The position numbers and the translations under genes were made by a program. A DNA stretch of 10,512 bases from Bacteroidales bacterium UBA3742 (GTDB lineage: Bacteria > Bacteroidota > Bacteroidia > Bacteroidales > Paludibacteraceae), in the NCBI GenBank assembly GCA_002371785.1, contig DFGU01000058.1, forward strand, positions 1-10,512, read 5' to 3'. Below are positions 6,483-10,512 of this stretch, one piece after another (positions within the stretch are counted from its first letter, which is position 1; the number at the start of each line of letters is the position of its first letter). A model generated the notes under the pieces. It was not told the origin of the DNA, did not search any database, and saw nothing but the letters and a program-made list of their open reading frames with translations.

Positions 6483-7159
6483 TGCTTCTCAGATTTATAG
6501 GGTTCTACAATCACTTTCTGTCCTACCTGCGCATACAGGTCGTGCAGGGTCTCTATATCCTTGTCGCGCAGACGGATACAGCCCTCGCTGGCATTGCCGG
6601 GCACGGACGACTCGTTGCCGGTAGAGCCGTGGATACCGATGGAGCGGTTTTTGGCCACCATGGGGTTGTCCGGGAAGGACTCCGAGAGGTCGAGACGCAT
6701 GAACCAATGGCCGTAGGCCAGTATGCTGCCGCGGCCGTCGCCGAAGTCGTGGCACCAGGTAGAGGCATCCTTGATCTCGGAAATACGGAAGGGATGCTCG
6801 GGACTGCATTCGGGGGTACAGCAGTCGCCGTCGCGGGTTTTCTGTCCCTTGTTCTTGGCATAGCAGACGGGGAAGGTAGCTGCCGGCAAGGTATCCCTGC
6901 CGACGACCTCATAAACCGTGAGGGTGTACTTGGTCTTGGAAACCACGATGAAGCAGTTCTCACGCACGACCTGCTGACGGAAGATGACCGCCGTATCGGC
7001 GGGATCAGGCTGTGCGGGCTGCTCCACTTTTACCGTGTCGGTATCATTACCGCCCTCTTCATGGCCGGAGGCGGGGCGCATCCAGCGAATGATAAATGCC
7101 ACGCCGAGCAGCAACACAGCAACGATCAGGATACTCCATATTGCTTTACGATGTATCAT
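6479..7159 (-). CDS. Membrane-anchored YkuD-type L,D-transpeptidase-like protein
   Basis: This 226-residue protein has an N-terminal membrane helix (about 7-25, IWSILIVAVLLLGVAFII) with a basic start, no obvious cleavage site, and a short acidic/Pro linker (about 31-56). The YkuD domain (about 62-220) has the intact catalytic motif: IGIHGSTGNESS with His177, then SEGCIR with Cys194 and Arg196; the His-to-Cys spacing of 17 equals that of the downstream paralogue. It would act on peptidoglycan peptides from the outer face of the inner membrane. Its start overlaps the ybeY stop by 4 bases (ATGA), and its stop overlaps the SH3b gene start in the same way, so it is tightly coupled on both sides. 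It differs from the paralogue mainly in being anchored and in lacking the coiled coil. A carboxypeptidase or amidase role within the superfamily cannot be excluded. Confidence 0.9.
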   Translation of the reverse strand: MIHRKAIWSILIVAVLLLGVAFIIRWMRPASGHEEGGNDTDTVKVEQPAQPDPADTAVIFRQQVVRENCFIVVSKTKYTLTVYEVVGRDTLPAATFPVCYAKNKGQKTRDGDCCTPECSPEHPFRISEIKDASTWCHDFGDGRGSILAYGHWFMRLDLSESFPDNPMVAKNRSIGIHGSTGNESSVPGNASEGCIRLRDKDIETLHDLYAQVGQKVIVEPYKSEKQ

Positions 7160-7581
7160 ATAGCGAATGATTTTAAAAGCGCAAGGGCTTGGTCTTCTTT
7201 AGCGGTCATCTGGACCTTGGTCTCGGGCGTCTTGTCGCCCTGACCGGTGAGGTGGAGCGCACCATGGATGATGATGCGATGGAGTTCGTCCAAGAACGGC
7301 ACGCCTACCTGCTCGGCATTGGAGCGAACGGTATCGAGCGAGATGAATATGTCGCCGGCGATCGTGGAGGGCGTGGAGTAGTCGAAAGTGATGACGTCGG
7401 TATAGTAGTCGTGACCGAGAAAATCGCGGTTGACCTGCAGTTCGCGTTCGTCGGAGCAGAAGATATAGTTGAGTTGGCCCACCGAAAACCCATAGCCGGC
7501 TGCGACGGCCTGAATCCATCGCGTTATGCGGCGCTCGTCCAGCGTTGGCATCTCGATACTATCTGTTTGAAAAATTATCAT
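7156..7581 (-). CDS. ybeY: Endoribonuclease YbeY (rRNA maturation)
   Basis: YbeY is a metal-dependent single-strand endoribonuclease needed for correct 16S rRNA 3'-end processing and ribosome quality control in the cytoplasm. The 141-residue length fits the family. Signature segments: FLGHDYYTDVITFDYS (about 54-69), AGDIFIS (75-81), and the metal motif starting at His106, HGALHLTG, with His110. The usual third ligand is a His six residues after the second; here that place is Asp116 (QGDK). From memory, Asp followed by Lys at this place is common in Bacteroidetes homologues, so the protein is probably functional. The gene lies 58 bp after the SpmA/SpmB gene, with a GTCGTTR array directly in its leader ending 7 bases before the ATG. 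Its TGA overlaps the next start by 4 bases. No separate promoter is visible, so it is probably transcribed from 8896-8927. Confidence 0.93.
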   Translation of the reverse strand: MIIFQTDSIEMPTLDERRITRWIQAVAAGYGFSVGQLNYIFCSDERELQVNRDFLGHDYYTDVITFDYSTPSTIAGDIFISLDTVRSNAEQVGVPFLDELHRIIIHGALHLTGQGDKTPETKVQMTAKEDQALALLKSFAI

Positions 7582-7588
7582 TTTTCTG

Positions 7589-7637
7589 GTCGTTAGTCGT
7601 TAGTCGTTGGTCGTTGCGGGACAGAGCCTGGTCGTTG
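7589..7637. repeat. GTCGTTR heptamer array 2 in the spm-ybeY gap
   Basis: Four end-to-end heptamers, GTCGTTA (7589), GTCGTTA (7596), GTCGTTG (7603) and GTCGTTG (7610), are followed by 14 other bases and a lone GTCGTTG at 7631-7637. The array fills most of the 58-bp gap, from 2 bases after the SpmA/SpmB stop to 7 bases before the ybeY start. It has the same unit and copy number as the array at 2378-2405. Confidence 0.85.
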
Positions 7638-7639
7638 GT

Positions 7640-8872
7640 TTAGCCGAAGAAGATGTTTGCGACGATAAAGGCGGTGACCATGCCGGCAAAATCGGACAAC
7701 AGACAGCAGGCTACCGCATAGCGGGTGTCCTTGATATCCACACTACCGAAATAGACGGCCAGGACGTAGAACGTGGTGTCGGTCGAACCCTGGAGCGTAC
7801 AGCAGAGGCGTCCCACCAAGCTATCGGCACCGTGGGCCGTCATGGCTTCGATCATCAGTCCGCGTGCGCCGCCACCGCTCAGGGGCTTCATCAGCGCCGA
7901 GGGTACGGCACCTGCCATCTCCGGATTGATGCCCACCTGGGCAAAGCACCAGGCGAGTCCCTGCTCCAGCATGCCCATCGCACCGCTGGTGCGGAACATA
8001 CCGACAGCCACCAGAATAGCCACCATGAAGGGTATGAGGGACACGGCTGTCTTAAAGCCGTCTTTGGCGCCGTCGATAAAGGCATCATAGACATTGATCC
8101 GGCGCGTAGCGGCCTGGACGATAAACCATACGATGACGCTCAGCAGGAATATGGCTGCAAAGCCAGCGGAGAAAGCGGTGAGCTTCTCCTGGGGCAGACG
8201 GGCCGCGAGCGCCACCATACCGGCCATGAGGGCCGTCAGTCCAACGATGGTACCCAGCACCACTCGGTCCCATATACGGATGCGCTGCACAAAGCAGCAG
8301 GAGAGCAGACCGACCAGCGTAGAGACGTAGGTAGCGATCAGGATAGGCAGAAAGACGTCGGCGGGGTTTGCCGCACCGAGCTGGGCACGGTAGGCCATGA
8401 TAGAGGTAGGCACGATAGTCAAACCGCTGGCACCCAGCACGATAAACATGATCATGGAATTGCTGGCGCGCTTCTTATCCTGGTTCAGTTCCTGCAGCTC
8501 GGCCATGGCTTTGAGTCCCATCGGCGTAGCCGCATTGTCGAGTCCCAGCACATTGGCCGAGACGTTCATAAGCATCGATCCGAACACCGGATGATTCTTG
8601 GGCAGCTCGGGGAAGATACGGCTGAAGAAGGGCGCCACGCCACGGCTGAGCGTATTGATCACGCCGCCGCGTTCACCGATCTTCATCACGCCCGTCCAGA
8701 AGGTAAGCACACCGGTCAGACCCAGCGCCAACTCAAAACCCGTCTTCGCATTGTCGAAGGTGGAGTTGAGCAGCTGTGAAAAGATGTCGGTCTGGCCGAA
8801 AAAGACGGCTTGAATCACGCCGACCAACACGGCCAGAAGGATTAACGCAAGCCAAATATAATTCAGTACCAT
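7640..8872 (-). CDS. Fused SpmA/SpmB nucleoside-recognition (Gate) membrane protein
   Basis: This 410-residue polytopic inner-membrane protein joins SpmA-like (about 1-200) and SpmB-like (about 205-410) halves. In Bacillus these are separate spore-maturation proteins; in non-sporing Bacteroidetes the fusion is common and its transport or signalling role is not settled. Hallmarks: ANVLGLDNAATPMGLKAM (106-123) in the first half; PLSGGGARG (330-338), HGADSLVGR (347-355) and LQGSTDTTFYVLAVYFG (360-376) in the second. Roughly eight to ten hydrophobic segments are visible. The start at 8872 (MVLNYIWLALILL) is chosen over an ATG at 8926, because the promoter at 8896-8927 lies inside that longer form and residues 1-18 there look unlike the family. 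It heads the probable operon with ybeY and the cell-wall cassette, which hints at an envelope role. No catalytic function can be assigned. Confidence 0.9.
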   Translation of the reverse strand: MVLNYIWLALILLAVLVGVIQAVFFGQTDIFSQLLNSTFDNAKTGFELALGLTGVLTFWTGVMKIGERGGVINTLSRGVAPFFSRIFPELPKNHPVFGSMLMNVSANVLGLDNAATPMGLKAMAELQELNQDKKRASNSMIMFIVLGASGLTIVPTSIMAYRAQLGAANPADVFLPILIATYVSTLVGLLSCCFVQRIRIWDRVVLGTIVGLTALMAGMVALAARLPQEKLTAFSAGFAAIFLLSVIVWFIVQAATRRINVYDAFIDGAKDGFKTAVSLIPFMVAILVAVGMFRTSGAMGMLEQGLAWCFAQVGINPEMAGAVPSALMKPLSGGGARGLMIEAMTAHGADSLVGRLCCTLQGSTDTTFYVLAVYFGSVDIKDTRYAVACCLLSDFAGMVTAFIVANIFFG

Positions 8873-8895
8873 ATTGCAAAATTCAAAATCGGCCG

Positions 8896-8927
8896 CAAAG
8901 TTACTATAAAAATTTGGAATATGCAAG
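8896..8927 (-). promoter_or_regulatory. Bacteroidetes-type promoter for the spm-ybeY-transpeptidase operon
   Basis: On the minus strand, TAACTTTG (8903-8896) is a full match to the -7 form TAnnTTTG. CTTG (8927-8924) matches three of four bases of the -33 box, with a 20-bp spacer. The predicted leader is about 15-20 bases to the ATG at 8872. This promoter rules out the ATG at 8926 as the main start. Confidence 0.75.
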
Positions 8928-8964
8928 TTTTTGCCTTCTTTTTAAAAAAAAGACCTTATGAAAT

Positions 8965-9004
8965 GGCAGAAAAGATGTCCTAAAGGCAGAAAAAGGATTA
9001 AAAG
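8965..9004. repeat. Imperfect 20-bp direct repeat in the divergent promoter gap
   Basis: GGCAGAAAAGATGTCCTAAA (8965-8984) is followed at once by GGCAGAAAAAGGATTAAAAG (8985-9004). The shared 5' part is GGCAGAAAA and the period is exactly 20, close to two helical turns. It lies directly upstream of the -33 box at 9006 and between two divergent promoters, so it could be a regulator binding site; similarity by chance in A-rich DNA is possible. Confidence 0.4.
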
Positions 9005-9005
9005 A

Positions 9006-9037
9006 TTTGTACATATCGAAAGAAAGCCGTACCTTTG
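9006..9037 (+). promoter_or_regulatory. Bacteroidetes-type promoter for the large secreted protein
   Basis: TTTG (9006-9009), a 20-bp spacer and TACCTTTG (9030-9037) match the -33/-7 consensus in full. Transcription would begin a few bases after 9037, giving a leader of about 18-20 bases before the ATG pair at 9061/9064. No strong Shine-Dalgarno sequence is seen, which is usual for this phylum. Confidence 0.85.
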
Positions 9038-9060
9038 CAGGAAATTTGTGTGGTAAAAGT

Positions 9061-10512
9061 ATGATGGATCCATGGAAACGTGCACAAGGTGTACGATTGT
9101 TTTTTGCATTGTTCGCGTTGATTCTAGCGCCTATACGCGCCCTTTCTGTAGGTTGGACACCGACGGATGCCGGTTTGGTGGTGAACATGGAACAAGGTGA
9201 GCGGTTCTTGTTGTCGGTATGGGTGGATAAGAACGGTAACGGCAAAGAAGAAGACGGCGAGGAGTTCTTCGTTAATAACTATAACCGCTATGAGGGTAGT
9301 TATTTCGGTTATGGGGCGGGGTCGTTTATAAAACTTCTCCCTGCTACGGAAATAACCGAGATGAACGAATGGTCGGTGGGTGCGCCGTTGAATCGTGGTA
9401 ACAAAGCGTTGGGCGGTATCGTTTATACGATTTGGAACGACGGTAAGACACTGAAAACGAGTGATGCGTTTAAGTTTCTGGGTGACCTGACGAGCGATTA
9501 CAACGATGATAAAGCCTGTGATGTTGTGTTCGTCATTCCCACCGAACGCGGTGTGCCTACGGTAGATGGTCGTCCCGGTCTCTCTTCTTTTGACCCGCTA
9601 GCCCCGAACGGTACGTTGGGTCGGGGTAAGACTCCTTTTAACGGAAGGATGGGAACGGGTTTCTTGGGGATGACCTATCGTGAGGTCTATATGTTCGAAA
9701 TCCCGAAAGCCAACAGTCCGCAGTCCTATACCAATGCAGGCTTGGTAACCTTCAATACAACGCTGTCAACATGGAACTTAACTTCAGGTGCCGGTAATAT
9801 AGCCAAAGGTAAAGCGGCTTATGCTTATGCGGATAGCAAGCACGATAAGACCCCTCGTACGATCTTCCGTCTCTATCTGTTGGACAACCCGATTAATAGT
9901 TGCAGCAGCTATTTCTTTGCAACCGACGAGCAGGATTATACAAGGTATCGTAAGAATGAAGGCAACCCAATAGAAAAGTCCGATACTACGGCTAAGAGAA
10001 AGATCTACACGATGGACCGTCTGACGTGTATGACCCGCAAGGGCAGCACGAAGTATTACCAAACGGATCTGATGCGTGTGCCGGATTCGGACAGCACGTA
10101 TTACTATGTAGGTTATGACAACAAATATAAAGACGATAAGGAAGAGTCGATGGGTACGGGTGGAGCCAAATCCCGTTTCACCAAGATACGCGAACTGCCG
10201 ATATTCGGTCTGCCGAGTACATTCAAGGCACCGGCGGGAGCCGTCGGACGGATGGTAGCGGATACGACTTCTTCGGCAGCCAACCTGGACGTGCGGTTCA
10301 AACCCGCTGGTTATTTCCTGCAAGTGACAACTCCCGCAGGCTTTACGAACGTTCAGATGCGTCCGAATGCGGACAGCACAGTATGGACGTGCGAGGAGAT
10401 GTGGCATATCACGAGTGCTTATATGGAACATCAGATCCGGGCGAAGATCTATTCCGGTTCGGAGTATAGCCCGGACGACGAGGGAATAGACATCCCGGGT
10501 TGGAGTGTGAAT
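9061..10512 (+). CDS. Large secreted protein of unknown function (3' end missing)
   Basis: The frame from the ATG at 9061 stays open for 484 codons to the window edge. A second ATG follows at 9064 and either may be used. Residues about 11-30 (RLFFALFALILAPIRALS after a basic stretch) form a signal peptide. After it, residues 40-73 read LVVNMEQGERFLLSVWVD with an acidic loop of form D-x-N-x-N-G around 56-61 and a DGEEFF end, resembling a calcium-binding or beta-sandwich edge. The rest is rich in Gly, Thr, Tyr and Asp, with few hydrophobic runs, as expected for an extracellular beta-rich protein. I recognise no enzyme motif. Codons ending in T (GGT, CGT) are more frequent than in the neighbouring pectate lyase. 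The gene has its own strong promoter, divergent from the operon. Similar large surface proteins are frequent in Bacteroidales, but I cannot name the family; repeats or an anchor may lie beyond the window. Confidence 0.85.
   Translation, partial: MMDPWKRAQGVRLFFALFALILAPIRALSVGWTPTDAGLVVNMEQGERFLLSVWVDKNGNGKEEDGEEFFVNNYNRYEGSYFGYGAGSFIKLLPATEITEMNEWSVGAPLNRGNKALGGIVYTIWNDGKTLKTSDAFKFLGDLTSDYNDDKACDVVFVIPTERGVPTVDGRPGLSSFDPLAPNGTLGRGKTPFNGRMGTGFLGMTYREVYMFEIPKANSPQSYTNAGLVTFNTTLSTWNLTSGAGNIAKGKAAYAYADSKHDKTPRTIFRLYLLDNPINSCSSYFFATDEQDYTRYRKNEGNPIEKSDTTAKRKIYTMDRLTCMTRKGSTKYYQTDLMRVPDSDSTYYYVGYDNKYKDDKEESMGTGGAKSRFTKIRELPIFGLPSTFKAPAGAVGRMVADTTSSAANLDVRFKPAGYFLQVTTPAGFTNVQMRPNADSTVWTCEEMWHITSAYMEHQIRAKIYSGSEYSPDDEGIDIPGWSVN

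Noticed and set aside
7607..8779. A 390-codon plus-strand open frame opposite the SpmA/SpmB gene
   Set aside because: The composition is His/Gln/Gly/Arg-rich and unlike any protein I know; the minus-strand frame has clear SpmA and SpmB signatures and a matching promoter.
8873..8926. Longer start of the SpmA/SpmB gene at 8926
   Set aside because: The promoter -7 and -33 boxes (8896-8927) fall inside this extension, so the ATG at 8926 would not be in the transcript; the ATG at 8872 begins directly at the membrane segment.

Overview
The window looks like chromosomal DNA from a member of the Bacteroidota, most likely order Bacteroidales and possibly close to Prevotellaceae; the genus cannot be fixed from the sequence alone. 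Three sites match the Bacteroidetes promoter form TTTG - about 20 bp - TAnnTTTG. Shine-Dalgarno-like sequences are weak. The gene types fit the same group: a fused SpmA/SpmB protein, a secreted PL1 pectate lyase with Listeria-Bacteroides (InlB-type) repeats, and YkuD transpeptidases with SH3b partners.

Layout. Positions 1-905 (+) hold the 3' part of dprA. Positions 906-1342 are a non-coding gap with an inverted repeat (935-951/1041-1057) and a degenerate tandem repeat (1093-1140). Positions 1343-2392 (+) encode a secreted endonuclease/exonuclease/phosphatase-family protein. It converges, with overlapping stop codons, on a large secreted pectate lyase (5010-2389, -). The overlap lies inside a short array of GTCGTTR heptamers.

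Five minus-strand genes follow, in transcription order: spmA-spmB fusion (8872-7640), ybeY (7581-7156), a membrane-anchored L,D-transpeptidase-like gene (7159-6479), a two-SH3b secreted protein (6482-5937) and a paralogous exported L,D-transpeptidase-like gene (5926-5120). Two of the joints are 4-base ATGA overlaps and one gap is 10 bp. The run is bounded by a promoter at 8896-8927 and a hairpin plus T-tract at 5047-5086, so it is probably one operon. A second GTCGTTR array sits in the 58-bp gap before ybeY. The terminator is physically merged with the promoter of the pectate lyase gene.

Divergent from that operon, a promoter at 9006-9037 (+) drives a large secreted protein of unknown function. 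It opens at 9061 and runs off the end of the window, 484 codons visible.

How the genes may work together: the operon combines an inner-membrane SpmA/SpmB-type protein, the RNase YbeY and a small peptidoglycan-remodelling cassette, suggesting envelope maintenance. The pectate lyase and secreted phosphoesterase look like polymer-degrading export products and share a short C-terminal tail, which suggests a common export or surface-sorting route. No phage, CRISPR, tRNA, rRNA or complete insertion sequence was seen. I do not see strong evidence for a wholly new defence or mobile system. The most unusual signals are the two heptamer arrays, the merged terminator/promoter, the shared C-terminal tail and the transpeptidase-SH3b-transpeptidase cassette.
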